Positions 52,568-61,786 of a stretch of 64,000 bases of DNA are shown here, piece by piece. Every line of letters starts with the position of its first letter. Position 1 is the first letter of the stretch. The notes under the pieces are model-generated. The model had not been told where the DNA came from and made no database searches. It worked only from the letters and a program-made list of their open reading frames with translations. Source of the stretch: Flavobacterium sp. 270 (lineage in GTDB: Bacteria > Bacteroidota > Bacteroidia > Flavobacteriales > Flavobacteriaceae); the NCBI RefSeq assembly GCF_004368785.1, contig NZ_SODM01000001.1, positions 806,001-870,000 of the forward strand, in the 5' to 3' direction. A program made the translations under genes and the position numbers.

Positions 52568-54661
52568 TTATAATCCCTGCGCTTGTATCGCGGTAATTAC
52601 AACTGTATTTATAATATCGTCAACGGTACAGCCTCGGCTTAAGTCATTTACAGGCTTATTTAAGCCTTGTAACATCGGACCGATGGCTAAAGCTCCGGTT
52701 TCTCTCTGAACGGCTTTATAAGTATTATTTCCTGTATTTAAATCAGGAAAAATAAGCACGCTCGCCTGTCCGGCTACTTCAGAATCTGGCATTTTGCTTT
52801 TTCCGACACTTAGATCAACTGCGGCATCGTACTGAATTGGTCCTTCGATTTTTAAATCTGGTCGTTTTTCTTTTACTATTGCTGTAGCAGCTCTTACTTT
52901 ATCTACTTCATCACCTTTTCCTGATGATCCAGACGAATAAGAAAGCATTGCTATTTTAGGTTCTATTCCGAAAGCGAGACTTGACTCTGCAGACGAAATC
53001 GCAATTTCTGCCAATTGTTCTGCAGTTGGGTTTGGGTTAATGGCGCAATCTCCAAAAACCGAAACTCGATCTTCTAAACACATAAAAAATACAGAAGAAA
53101 CTACTGATGAATTTGGTTTTGTTTTAATGAATTGTAATGCCGGTAAAATGGTATGTTGTGTAGTATGTGCTGCTCCCGAAACCATTCCGTCTGCGTGACC
53201 TTTGTACACCATCATAGTTCCGAAATACGAAACATCTTCCATTAAATCCCTTGCCATTGTAATGCTTACATTTTTGGCTTTTCGGAGCTCATAATACGTG
53301 TTAGCGTAATCTTCGTAAAGTTTAGATTTTATAGGATTGATTATGTTTACTTTAGAAAAATCAAAAGTAAGTCCGAGTTCTGTAACTTTACTTTCGATTT
53401 GTTTTTTATCTCCAATTATCGAAATATCAACCACATCCATGTCTAATAATCTTGACGCTGCCATGATAATTCTATCGTCATTTCCTTCTGGCAAAACGAT
53501 ATGTTTTCGATGTTCTTTGGCTCTTTTAACCATGTTGTATTGAAACATTTTTGGCGTCATGCCTTCTGGCTGAAAAGTGATCAATCTTTCGGATAAAGCA
53601 TCAATAGCTACGTATTTTTCGAAAGTACTAATTGATGTTTCAATCTTGTGTGTATTGTTGGCATAGATTTCTGATCTAATGCTTCCTATTTTATTGGTAA
53701 TATGATACGTTCCGCCATCAACCGCAATAATGGGAACAATTGCAGAAAGTCCTTCTATGAGTTTTAAAATACTGTCTTCCGGAATGATATTTCCTGTCAG
53801 GATAATTCCTGAAATAGTCGGATAATTAGCTGATTCATTAGCTTGTAATGCGCCCAAAATGATGTCTGAACGATCACCAGGCGTAATAACTAATGCATTA
53901 TTATTTAAATGAACTAGATAATTATGCAATTGCATTGCTCCTACACTGTAATGTCCAATTTCGTTGTTTAAGTAATTTTCTCCAAATAAAACCTTGGCAT
54001 TCAATTCATTTACAATTTCCTGCATCGTCGGATTATTCAAACTGGATATTAGCGGAATCGTATTTACCAAAACATTGGCTGGTAAATTTTTCTGCAGACT
54101 TTTTGTAACCAATTCTATATTTTTTGGCTGTACTTTATTGGCGAAAACAGATAAAACTTCAACTTCTTTTACTTTAAAGGAATCATAAACCAAATAAAGA
54201 CTGTCTACTAATTCATCTAAAGTTTTCCCGATTCCAGATCCGATAATTATGGTTGGAATTCCGAGGTTTTTTGCAATTAAAACGTTTGTGTCCAGTTCTA
54301 TTGAAGTTCCTTCTCCGGTAAAGCTTGTACCTTCGACCAAAACAAAATCAAAACGTTCTTCAAGTCGTTTGTATTTTTCGATAATCAAATCTAAAACTTC
54401 GCCTATTTTACCTTTATTTTTCTTTTTGATCAATCTGCTTTTGGTAATCGCATAAGCATCTTCAAACTTTATATCAAGGTTAAAATGCGAAAGAACTGTT
54501 TCTATATGATTGTCTACTTCGCCATCTACAAAATCTTCTACAATGGGTCTGAAATAACCAACTTTGGCCGTTTTTCCGATCAAAATACTCATTAAACCGA
54601 GTGTTATAATAGACTTTCCGCTATTCTGATCGCTTGTGGCAATATATACTGCTTTACTCAT
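52568..54661 (-). CDS. pta: Phosphate acetyltransferase (long form)
   Basis: Converts acetyl-CoA and phosphate to acetyl phosphate. 697 residues, the long three-domain type. Residues about 1-220 form a P-loop domain (YIATSDQNSGKSIITLGLMS). A DRTGG-type domain follows (about 225-340, VITPGDRSDIILGALQANES). The catalytic PTA/PTB domain occupies about 375-697 (RKHIVLPEGNDDRIIMAASR, GMVSGAAHTTQHTILPALQF, AMLSYSSGSSGKGDEVDKVR, VLIFPDLNTGNNTYKAVQRE, GPMLQGLNKPVNDLSRGCTV). It pairs with ackA downstream. Confidence 0.97.
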   Translation of the reverse strand: MSKAVYIATSDQNSGKSIITLGLMSILIGKTAKVGYFRPIVEDFVDGEVDNHIETVLSHFNLDIKFEDAYAITKSRLIKKKNKGKIGEVLDLIIEKYKRLEERFDFVLVEGTSFTGEGTSIELDTNVLIAKNLGIPTIIIGSGIGKTLDELVDSLYLVYDSFKVKEVEVLSVFANKVQPKNIELVTKSLQKNLPANVLVNTIPLISSLNNPTMQEIVNELNAKVLFGENYLNNEIGHYSVGAMQLHNYLVHLNNNALVITPGDRSDIILGALQANESANYPTISGIILTGNIIPEDSILKLIEGLSAIVPIIAVDGGTYHITNKIGSIRSEIYANNTHKIETSISTFEKYVAIDALSERLITFQPEGMTPKMFQYNMVKRAKEHRKHIVLPEGNDDRIIMAASRLLDMDVVDISIIGDKKQIESKVTELGLTFDFSKVNIINPIKSKLYEDYANTYYELRKAKNVSITMARDLMEDVSYFGTMMVYKGHADGMVSGAAHTTQHTILPALQFIKTKPNSSVVSSVFFMCLEDRVSVFGDCAINPNPTAEQLAEIAISSAESSLAFGIEPKIAMLSYSSGSSGKGDEVDKVRAATAIVKEKRPDLKIEGPIQYDAAVDLSVGKSKMPDSEVAGQASVLIFPDLNTGNNTYKAVQRETGALAIGPMLQGLNKPVNDLSRGCTVDDIINTVVITAIQAQGL

Positions 54662-54720
54662 AACTATATTTTGAAGTGTAATAAATGTATTTTACATCTT
54701 TTTTTTAATGGAAATAAATG

Positions 54721-55791
54721 CTAAAACCAACGTCTTTTTTTGAAATAGATAATTAAAGCTATCACTAACAAAACCATACTGAACATGACAATAAAATAGC
54801 CGTTTTGCGTTTTTAATTCCGGCATATTTTCAAAATTCATTCCGTAAACTCCAACTATAAATGTAAGCGGAATAAATATGGCTGAAATGATCGTAAGCGT
54901 TTTCATAATTTCATTCATTTTTCGGCTTTGTTCCGAAAAATAAAAATTAGAAGCGCTTTCTAATGAACTCATATCAGATTCAATTTGTTCTAAAAGTTCT
55001 AAACTTTTTTGATGAAGTCTAATAAAAAAATTAAAGGTTTCTTTTTCAATTCCATTATACGTATCGTCATCTTTAATTGTTTTTAAATAATAAAGCGAAT
55101 CCCGAAGCGGTACAATCGAACGTTTTAAAAAGTTTAAATTATCACGGTGATTTTCAATTTTCTCCAGAATAATTGGTTTTGCATCTTTTTTAGTCTGGTT
55201 AATTAAGGCTTCTACTTTATCTTCCTCATCTTCAAGCGTAATATAAAAATTTTCCATTACAGCATCCAGCAATAAGTAAAGCAAATAATCGACTTTTTTA
55301 GTTCTGACAATTCCGGCATGCGTGCGAATTCGCTCTCGAATGTGTGTAAAAAAATCGCTTCTTTTTTCCTGAAAAGATATTAAAATTCCATCTTTTAAAA
55401 TAAAACTAATTTGCTCGGCGCTAATACAATCTGAATCTTCAGCAGGCAAAAGTGATTTTATATTGAAAAATAAAATATCCTCTTGTTCCTGAAGTTTGGT
55501 TCTCTTGGTTGTATTTAAAATATCTGCCAAAAGAAAGTCATCTAATTGAAAATGAGTCCCGATGGTTTTAATTAAATCAATATCGTTTAATCCGTGGATA
55601 TTCAACCAGTTATTTTTTGTGTAATCGATACAGGTATCTAATGCCAGAATATTAAATCTATCATATTCAACTACATCTGTATTATTATAAACAAAAAGCT
55701 GCATCTCAGTCCGATGCTCTCTGTGAATACCTGTATATTCTAAATTAGTATGGTTTAACTTGCGTCCTTTCTTGTATTTAAGCTTTCTCAT
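54721..55791 (-). CDS. corA: CorA-type magnesium/cobalt transporter
   Basis: Pentameric Mg2+ channel of the inner membrane. 356 residues. The large N-terminal cytoplasmic domain with a long helix (LEDEEDKVEALINQTKKDAK) precedes two C-terminal membrane helices (TLTIISAIFIPLTFIVGVYG and YFIVMFSMVLLVIALIIYF). The selectivity motif GMN is in IVGVYGMNFENMPELK. The positively charged C-terminus KKRRWF is typical. It is monocistronic, 59 nt downstream of nothing else on this strand. Confidence 0.96.
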   Translation of the reverse strand: MRKLKYKKGRKLNHTNLEYTGIHREHRTEMQLFVYNNTDVVEYDRFNILALDTCIDYTKNNWLNIHGLNDIDLIKTIGTHFQLDDFLLADILNTTKRTKLQEQEDILFFNIKSLLPAEDSDCISAEQISFILKDGILISFQEKRSDFFTHIRERIRTHAGIVRTKKVDYLLYLLLDAVMENFYITLEDEEDKVEALINQTKKDAKPIILEKIENHRDNLNFLKRSIVPLRDSLYYLKTIKDDDTYNGIEKETFNFFIRLHQKSLELLEQIESDMSSLESASNFYFSEQSRKMNEIMKTLTIISAIFIPLTFIVGVYGMNFENMPELKTQNGYFIVMFSMVLLVIALIIYFKKRRWF

Positions 55792-55948
55792 TCATGAAAT
55801 GATTTATATAGTAATATTACAAAAAAGAATCCGAATGGGAAATGACAATTGTCAGTTTAACGGAGAGATTTTAAATAATTAAAGCAAAATAATAATTACT
55901 TATTATTAAAATTATTATTGCTAAATTTCCTTCACCAATAAAAGAAAA

Positions 55949-56656
55949 ATGAGCCAAAAAATAAAAATCTCAATTCCAGAACCTTGTCATGAAAATTGGC
56001 TGGAAATGTCTCCAACAGAAAAAGGCCGTTTTTGCAGCAGTTGTCAAAAAAACGTAATGGATTTTACGAAATCTTCTGATAGGAAAATTATCAAAGAATT
56101 CAATACAAGCACAGATATTTGTGGACGCTTTCTAGTTAGCCAAACGAATAGAGAATTAAGTATTTCTAAAGAAAAAAAATCAATTTGGCTGGCAACAGTT
56201 TCTACAATAATAAGCTTATTAAGCTCTGGAAATCAGGAATTATTAGCACAGGGATCGGCTAAAAAGGAACAAACCGAAAACAAAATCAATACAGTAAATA
56301 TCTTAAAGGAGAATGAGAATGAGAACGACAATGAAGAAATAGAAATTAACGGCCAGATTATCATTGATGATACAAATCCAAATTTTGAAGAAGTTGAAAT
56401 TCTCGTTTATAACAAGAATAAAATATTTCATCCTTCTGCTGACGGTACGTTTTGCTTTACTGCAAATAAAAAGGATTCACTTATATTTAGCAAAACGGGT
56501 TTTGATAATTATAATACAATCGTATACAAACTATCTAAATTTGCTTACATAGAATTCTTTAAAGAAAATGAGAGAGTGAGTAATAGCTATACTGTTGGTG
56601 GTGCTTATGCCGTGAAAAAAAGAAATTTTTGGTATCGTCTTTTTCATAAAAATTAA
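55949..56656 (+). CDS. Membrane protein with zinc-ribbon-like N-terminus, unknown function
   Basis: 235 residues. Residues 11-50 read IPEPCHENWLEMSPTEKGRF and then CSSCQKNVMDFTKSS, with Cys-His and CxxC that could bind one zinc ion. A second Cys follows at ICGRF. A single membrane segment (about 78-100, SIWLATVSTIISLLSSG) is followed by an Asn/Glu-rich linker and a beta-sandwich-like region resembling a carboxypeptidase-regulatory domain (NGQIIIDDTNPNFEEVEILV, FSKTGFDNYNTIVYKL). The same N-terminal motif is frequent in Flavobacteriia, with no known role. Possibly an anti-sigma-like or TonB-linked accessory protein; unproved. Confidence 0.75.
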   Translation: MSQKIKISIPEPCHENWLEMSPTEKGRFCSSCQKNVMDFTKSSDRKIIKEFNTSTDICGRFLVSQTNRELSISKEKKSIWLATVSTIISLLSSGNQELLAQGSAKKEQTENKINTVNILKENENENDNEEIEINGQIIIDDTNPNFEEVEILVYNKNKIFHPSADGTFCFTANKKDSLIFSKTGFDNYNTIVYKLSKFAYIEFFKENERVSNSYTVGGAYAVKKRNFWYRLFHKN

Positions 56657-56672
56657 ATCAAAAAACCGAGAA

Positions 56673-56784
56673 AACCCGACAAGGTGTTAAAAACCTGTCG
56701 GGTTTATCAGAAAGTAAAATTACAACCCCCAATTGCAATTCACTCAAAGCAAACCTGACAGATTTTTAAAACCTGTCGGGTTTA
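56673..56784. repeat. Two copies of a CCTGTCGGGTTT hairpin
   Basis: Two imperfect hairpins follow the gene ending at 56656: 56673-56706 and 56752-56784, each ending in ACCTGTCGGGTTT and starting with AAACC(C/T)GACA. A third partial copy is at 57487-57514. They probably terminate transcription of the convergent genes on both sides. Confidence 0.75.
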
Positions 56785-56808
56785 TTTCATTTTTATATAT
56801 AATATTTT

Positions 56809-57381
56809 TTATTGCGCCTTAATAACTTTATAAGGTAAATTTTTAAAAACTCCTTTGGTAACTTCAAAAACATTTGGAGTTACGATTTTAGTCTGTAAAG
56901 CACCTACTTTTTCAGCTTTGAAACTAAATGTACCTGAAACTGTTTTTTTATCAGCATCCATAGCTGTAATCGTTATTTTTCCAGATTTAGGAAAATGCTC
57001 TCCATAAGAATTTCCATCTATAAGATAATAATTCAAAAACAATGCATTACTAGTGGTAACTACTGGTGTATCAACATCATCATCCTGATCTGTAAAAGTG
57101 TATTCTTTTAACGGCATTGCATCATTAGTTGTCAATTCACTTTCACAAGCCAATAAAAGCATTTGCGAATCGTCCTGAACATTGATATCAAAACGCTGTC
57201 CGCCGTCTTCACCTGGAACTTTAATTAAAGTAACACTGGTGATTTTTGTAGCTTTCCATTCAGTTCCATTGATTGTAGCTGAAACTGAGCCATTCTCATT
57301 GTTTTCTTCATTATCATCACTGCTGCAGCCTGCAAATAAAATTGATAACGATAATAATCCAATGCTTAATAATTTTTTCAT
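56809..57381 (-). CDS. DUF6252-type lipoprotein
   Basis: 190 residues. Lipobox (LSILFAGC, Cys19) followed by an acidic linker SSDDNEENNENGS. The mature domain has the start SATINGTEWKATKITSV typical of small Bacteroidota lipoproteins, LYYLIDGNSYGEHF-type middle (LNYYLIDGNSYGEHFPKSGK) and TVSGTFSFKAEKVG towards the end. I match it to DUF6252 by these motifs; the function is unknown. It stands alone on the minus strand. Confidence 0.8.
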   Translation of the reverse strand: MKKLLSIGLLSLSILFAGCSSDDNEENNENGSVSATINGTEWKATKITSVTLIKVPGEDGGQRFDINVQDDSQMLLLACESELTTNDAMPLKEYTFTDQDDDVDTPVVTTSNALFLNYYLIDGNSYGEHFPKSGKITITAMDADKKTVSGTFSFKAEKVGALQTKIVTPNVFEVTKGVFKNLPYKVIKAQ

Positions 57382-57533
57382 GAGTGGTATTTATTTTGGT
57401 TTTGGTTAAGCAAAAAAACTACTAAAAAACCAGAAAAACATACGGGAAACCACATTGTAGAAAAATAATTTGAAAATAAAAAAAACGATAGGGTTTCAAA
57501 GCCTGTCGGATTTAACTTAAAAATTAGGACATA

Positions 57534-57560
57534 AAAAAACCGAGTCATTTCTGACTCGGT
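57534..57560 (-). terminator. 27-bp terminator copy 1, downstream end of the ATPase-nuclease module
   Basis: AAAAAACCGAGTCATTTC followed by TGACTCGGT; the A-run reads as T on the minus strand, so this terminates the two-gene module. It abuts the stop of the nuclease gene (57561). An identical 27-mer is found at 59181-59207. Confidence 0.85.
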
Positions 57561-58001
57561 CTATTTTGGAATATATGGACAACATTTATTTTTAATTTCT
57601 AAAAGCCTTCCATATTTTTTAGCAAAAGCTTGTTTCAAATTATTAGTTTCTGTTCCTGACAATGGATTTCTGGAACTAACAATAAATCCAAATCTTTTTT
57701 CTTTAGGAATTTTAATAATACTAGATTCAAAAATGCTTATTGCACTAACTATCTGATCTAAAGCAACCTTAACGTCCTTTCCTTTTAATTCTACAAAATA
57801 AAATTCATCATTAGAATGTCTTACAAAACCAAAATCACATTTTTGAACTTGCTTTGAAGTTATTAAACAATCATCAATTCTAATTCTCGTAAAACACTCA
57901 TTCGAAATAATTTCAAATCTTTTTCCATTCTCAGAAGCAACTTTACTTTTCAAACAACAATCTTGATTTGCTTCAATAAGATCATCAAAATTATTGTGCA
58001 T
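57561..58001 (-). CDS. Putative PD-(D/E)XK nuclease subunit of a two-gene module
   Basis: 146 residues. Asp56 in QKCDFGFVRHSNDEFYFVEL is followed by Glu71-Leu-Lys73 in YFVELKGKDV, then Gln83 in ALDQIVSAI: the D-x(14)-E-x-K spacing and the following helix fit the PD-(D/E)XK fold. Six cysteines occur, including pairs at 15-16 and near the C-terminus (KNKCCPYIP), which may bind metal. The start overlaps the ATPase stop by 11 nt, so the two are translationally coupled. No homologous family was recognised; nuclease activity is inferred from the motif. Confidence 0.72.
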   Translation of the reverse strand: MHNNFDDLIEANQDCCLKSKVASENGKRFEIISNECFTRIRIDDCLITSKQVQKCDFGFVRHSNDEFYFVELKGKDVKVALDQIVSAISIFESSIIKIPKEKRFGFIVSSRNPLSGTETNNLKQAFAKKYGRLLEIKNKCCPYIPK

Positions 58002-59148
58002 ATCGTAACTCTGTTAATTTATCAAATTCTTCAGAAATAATATCTGAAACTCCATCAATTGCATTAGTATCGATACTTCTGAATTCCTCATTTTTGATTG
58101 AATATACTTTTCCATCATTACGAACTTCATAAACAGAAATATCATCATACTCTATCCATTTGTCTTCAGATACAATCGAATTTATTTTTTCTTTTAAATA
58201 AGGATGTTCATTGAAAGTGTTTTTTGCAAGCATTAATGTATCAAGAGAGGAAAGAATATATGGACTATGGGTTGTTATTATAACTTTATGTTTAATGCTA
58301 TTTACTTTTGATATAACATGGTCAATCAATTTTTTTTGTTTGATTGGAAATAAATTCAATTCTGGCTCTTCAATAATTATTCCTTTACTATAATTAAAAG
58401 TAACATCATTAGTTTTAATTTCATAATCAAGTACAAGTAATAAGGGAATTAATGATTGTACACCGCTTGATGCTTCACTTAATAACACTTTAGCATTGTT
58501 TATAAAAACTTCATCTATACCCTTATTATAAGTATAATTCAAAGCAAAACTTTCATATTTTACTTCTTTCATTTCATCTCTCGCAACTTCATATTTAGCT
58601 GCAAAATCTTTATAGCATTCAGGTAAAGCAACATTATTAGCTAATAAACCAAAAAGAGAGTTTCCAATTAAAGAAAATAGAATTCTTTCTGCAGGTACGT
58701 ATGTTGAATTTCTATTTTTTAAAAAATGGTTTAGCGAAAACTTGAAAAAAATTTCTTTATCAAAATCTACAAATTGCGAAAGAACTGATTCTTTAGTTAA
58801 TTCGTCTAATTTATTTTTAACATTATTAAGATTTTTATGTTTAAGCTTAACATCAACTAAAAAGATCTCATCATCTACCAATTGACATAAAACGTCATTC
58901 CCATCACAATATTTAATTTCTGTGTTATTTGTATCAAAATTAATATTATACCTTTTCAATTGACTTTTAAAATCTATTTTTAAAGAATCTGTAAGTGATA
59001 ATAATAAAAAACTATCTCTAAATATCAAGATTAGCTTTGCCAAAACACTTTTTCCTGTAGAAGTATCTCCGATAAACACAACATATTTAGTCAAATCTAT
59101 TTCAGCTTCTTTTATAGGTCCAAAATTTTTAACTATTAACTTTTCCAT
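57991..59148 (-). CDS. AAA/ABC-type ATPase (OLD-like head, no nuclease domain)
   Basis: 385 residues, cytoplasmic. It begins MEKLIVKNFGPIKEAEIDLT; Walker A is GDTSTGKS (27-34). The signature-like SSGVQSLIPLLLVLDYEI, Walker B GIIIEEPELNLFPIKQ, and the switch His in VIITTHSPYILSSLD complete an ABC-type ATPase site. The C-terminus after about 330 is short and lacks a TOPRIM domain, so it is not a full OLD nuclease. Together with the overlapping PD-(D/E)XK gene it resembles ATPase-effector pairs found in phage defence systems. The pair is framed by identical terminators. Confidence 0.85.
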   Translation of the reverse strand: MEKLIVKNFGPIKEAEIDLTKYVVFIGDTSTGKSVLAKLILIFRDSFLLLSLTDSLKIDFKSQLKRYNINFDTNNTEIKYCDGNDVLCQLVDDEIFLVDVKLKHKNLNNVKNKLDELTKESVLSQFVDFDKEIFFKFSLNHFLKNRNSTYVPAERILFSLIGNSLFGLLANNVALPECYKDFAAKYEVARDEMKEVKYESFALNYTYNKGIDEVFINNAKVLLSEASSGVQSLIPLLLVLDYEIKTNDVTFNYSKGIIIEEPELNLFPIKQKKLIDHVISKVNSIKHKVIITTHSPYILSSLDTLMLAKNTFNEHPYLKEKINSIVSEDKWIEYDDISVYEVRNDGKVYSIKNEEFRSIDTNAIDGVSDIISEEFDKLTELRYAQ

Positions 59149-59180
59149 TTCTTATTTGTAATTACAATGTAAATATAACT

Positions 59181-59207
59181 AAAAAACCGAGTCATTTCTG
59201 ACTCGGT
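59181..59207 (-). terminator. 27-bp terminator copy 2, upstream end of the ATPase-nuclease module
   Basis: Identical in sequence and orientation to 57534-57560. It lies 33 nt upstream of the ATPase start, where no minus-strand gene now ends, so it looks like the terminator of a lost or displaced gene. Confidence 0.8.
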
Positions 59208-59457
59208 TTTCATATTCAATATAAAAAAGTAAATTATTTTACTTCTTCAAAACTAACAAATACTGTATATCAACAATTTACAAATATATGGTACAAATAA
59301 GGTACAAATTAAATCTAATTTATTTCTAGAAAGCAGGTACTGAATAGAAAAAACATAACTATTAAATGAAAGGTTTTTCCGCTCATCTGACTTATATTAG
59401 AACAAAACTCTATTATTTTTACAAAGTTATTTTATAATAGTCCTTAAAACAATTTAA
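59208..59457. other. Gene-free scar-like spacer with GGTACAAAT repeat
   Basis: Part of the 309-nt gap 59149-59457. It contains two copies of GGTACAAAT at 59290-59298 and 59301-59309 (11-nt period). No intact ORF or convincing integrase remnant was found by eye. The repeat could be a recombinase site or just a chance pair. Confidence 0.45.
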
Positions 59458-60507
59458 ATGTCCTTAGAAAAACATATAGATTTTAATCAATTAACCCCTG
59501 ATCAGTTCGAAGAGTTATGCTTCGAACTTTTGATTAAGCATGGCTTTACATCGATTACCTGGCGACAAGGTGGAGCCGATAATGGCAGAGACATAGAAGC
59601 AGATTTATCCATTTCTAATGGGGTGCTTGGTACATTCAATGAAAAGTTCTTTTTCGAATGTAAGAGATATGAAAAAGGGGTTCCTCCGTCTGAACTAAAT
59701 TCAAAAATAGCATGGGCTGATGCTGAAAAACCGCAACATATAGTATTCTTTATTTCTTCGTACCTTACTAACAATGCAAGAGAATGGATTGAAAAAGTTA
59801 AGAAAGACCGATTTTTCAAAATTCATGTTGTCGAAGGAAAGACATTAAGTAGATTACTTGCCCAGCACGATGACCTGATTTCAAAATATTTTATAAAAAA
59901 CAAATTTATTAATCTTTTAGATGAAACAATAAGTAAGTGGACTCTACATAACCTTACACCAAATTTTTGGACTTACTATTATCTTTTAGATAACCTCGAC
60001 AAAGAGTCGCTGACTACCAACCAACTTGTATATCTTTATGTTCTATATTTCACTAACTATTCTAAATTAGAGGAACTGGAAAATGAAATTTATCATGGAA
60101 TAGAAATTTCGGATCACATATATGAGCTAAGTGAAATACTAAAGAAAAAACATTCATGTGATCATTCGGTTTTAATTGGCGAATTTGATTTTGATACCCT
60201 AAGTGATGAAGGCTATCTAAAAGCGGACGAGGAAAGCAACTTAAAATTCAAATATGATTTTATTGCTTGTGAGGCTTCAACAAAACAACCAGATGGAAAA
60301 AGCTACAAATTATGTTATTATCTATTTAGACGTTTATCAGAAAATGAAAGTATTGAAATAATACTTCATCATACTTCGTCATTAGATTTTAAAATCCGCT
60401 ACTCCAACAGCTACAATTTTGAACAATTCAGGGAAGCTCTAAACCTTGTCAACTTACGTCAGCCATTTCAGGATGAAGTTTTAGTACTTAGTAGTAATAT
60501 GAAATAG
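59458..60507 (+). CDS. Mrr-like restriction endonuclease
   Basis: 349 residues. The N-terminal 140 residues are an Mrr-type PD-(D/E)XK domain: QFEELCFELLIKHGFTSITW, then GGADNGRDIEADL with Asp45, and FFFECKRYEKG with Glu67-x-Lys69, followed by HIVFFISSYLTNNAREWIEK. Residues about 150-349 form a second, unrecognised domain that may read DNA or sense a partner. No methyltransferase gene adjoins it, so it may cut modified or invading DNA as Mrr does. It stands alone on the plus strand between the ATPase module and the next nuclease-like gene. Confidence 0.88.
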   Translation: MSLEKHIDFNQLTPDQFEELCFELLIKHGFTSITWRQGGADNGRDIEADLSISNGVLGTFNEKFFFECKRYEKGVPPSELNSKIAWADAEKPQHIVFFISSYLTNNAREWIEKVKKDRFFKIHVVEGKTLSRLLAQHDDLISKYFIKNKFINLLDETISKWTLHNLTPNFWTYYYLLDNLDKESLTTNQLVYLYVLYFTNYSKLEELENEIYHGIEISDHIYELSEILKKKHSCDHSVLIGEFDFDTLSDEGYLKADEESNLKFKYDFIACEASTKQPDGKSYKLCYYLFRRLSENESIEIILHHTSSLDFKIRYSNSYNFEQFREALNLVNLRQPFQDEVLVLSSNMK

Positions 60508-60633
60508 AATTAATTCAGACTTTACTTTACTTCGTTTAATTTCACTGTTAGCTAATTAAATACAGAAGATAAAGCAGAAATATATGTTTTTTTTATATTT
60601 ACTTAATACATTTTCACTAATCAAAATCAATAA

Positions 60634-61773
60634 ATGCTACACGATTACGAAAAAATGACTTTTGAAAGAATACAAACTTTACCTCAAGGATTTTATCTTT
60701 CTTATGATAATGACGGAAATGTAGTTCTTTCGATTAAAGCAGTTGCCGGTGTAGTTACTTCTATTGTAAAGGGCTGCCCTATCACTTTATATTTAATTAA
60801 AGATGAAAAACTGACTACTTTGTATATTATTGATAATCCACAAATGCCATTATATTTTAAAGGGATGGATTTTACAGACAAACACACAGAATTCCCAAAT
60901 TTCGAGGAAGTTGTGATAGAGCTGATCAAAGCAGAAAGTTTTTCATTAGTATTGTTGAACGAAGCAAATTATCAAATTGCAAATTCAAAAATCAACAAAG
61001 CAAATTCAATTAACATATTTAAAAAATGGCTTGGAGATAGTGAGCAAGTTTTTGAAATCATACTTTCCAACACCAGCTTAAAAACTGAAAACATGCCAAT
61101 GTACATTGATTCATTTCAAAATAAAATATGGGATTACAAACTAATTCACAACAAAGCATATTTTAAGTTTGATGAGTACACTAAAGATGGAAAACATGGA
61201 TATCATCAAGAGTTTTCATTTAGAAATATTCTTTCAATTTACTACGAACCAAATAAGGAATTATTTCATTCTATCAAAAAATCAAATGGAGAGGAATTTA
61301 CAGATTTCGTTCTAATTTATGAAAGAGCGGTAGTGCTAATTGAATCAAAATATACTATTAGCTCTAAACAAACTATGTTTAATAAAGCAATAAGTAAAGC
61401 AGTAAAACAACTTGCGAATGCGGAAAAAACAGCAATAGAAAAGCCTGACTTCATTGCCGACCCTAAAGTGCGACAGGGGTTGGCAAATTTTGAAGTCCTT
61501 TTAAAAATATGCATTTTTTATGACGATGGAAGAGATTTATCAAACTCTTTTAAAAACATTTCTGCAAGTTTTACCCCTGAAACTTTACCTATTTTTATAT
61601 CCATAGATATTTTTTATCAATTCGCTTCTTACCTACAAATTCATAATGAGAATTACAAATATTACATTATTAAAAATCTTCTGAGAATTAGAGCCGACTA
61701 TTCAAAAAAGAACCAAATTATTATAATTAATGGTTTTAATATAAATACTGGCGTAATAGAACTTGTTAAATAG
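60634..61773 (+). CDS. PD-(D/E)XK-like protein of unknown function
   Basis: 379 residues. Asp224 (EEFTDFVLIYERAVVLIESK) and Glu237-Ser-Lys239 form a D-x(12)-E-x-K motif typical of PD-(D/E)XK nucleases, followed by a helix NKAISKAVKQLANAEKTA. The first 200 residues (MTFERIQTLPQGFYLSYDND and so on) match nothing I know and may form a recognition domain. It is AT-rich. It lies 126 nt after the Mrr-like gene and is convergent with the helicase. Function is inferred only from the motif. Confidence 0.7.
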   Translation: MLHDYEKMTFERIQTLPQGFYLSYDNDGNVVLSIKAVAGVVTSIVKGCPITLYLIKDEKLTTLYIIDNPQMPLYFKGMDFTDKHTEFPNFEEVVIELIKAESFSLVLLNEANYQIANSKINKANSINIFKKWLGDSEQVFEIILSNTSLKTENMPMYIDSFQNKIWDYKLIHNKAYFKFDEYTKDGKHGYHQEFSFRNILSIYYEPNKELFHSIKKSNGEEFTDFVLIYERAVVLIESKYTISSKQTMFNKAISKAVKQLANAEKTAIEKPDFIADPKVRQGLANFEVLLKICIFYDDGRDLSNSFKNISASFTPETLPIFISIDIFYQFASYLQIHNENYKYYIIKNLLRIRADYSKKNQIIIINGFNINTGVIELVK

Positions 61774-61786
61774 TACTAATTATATG

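Noticed and set aside
56673..56784. Insertion-sequence terminal repeats
   Set aside because: The two CCTGTCGGGTTT hairpins sit 80 nt apart with no transposase between; they look like terminators.
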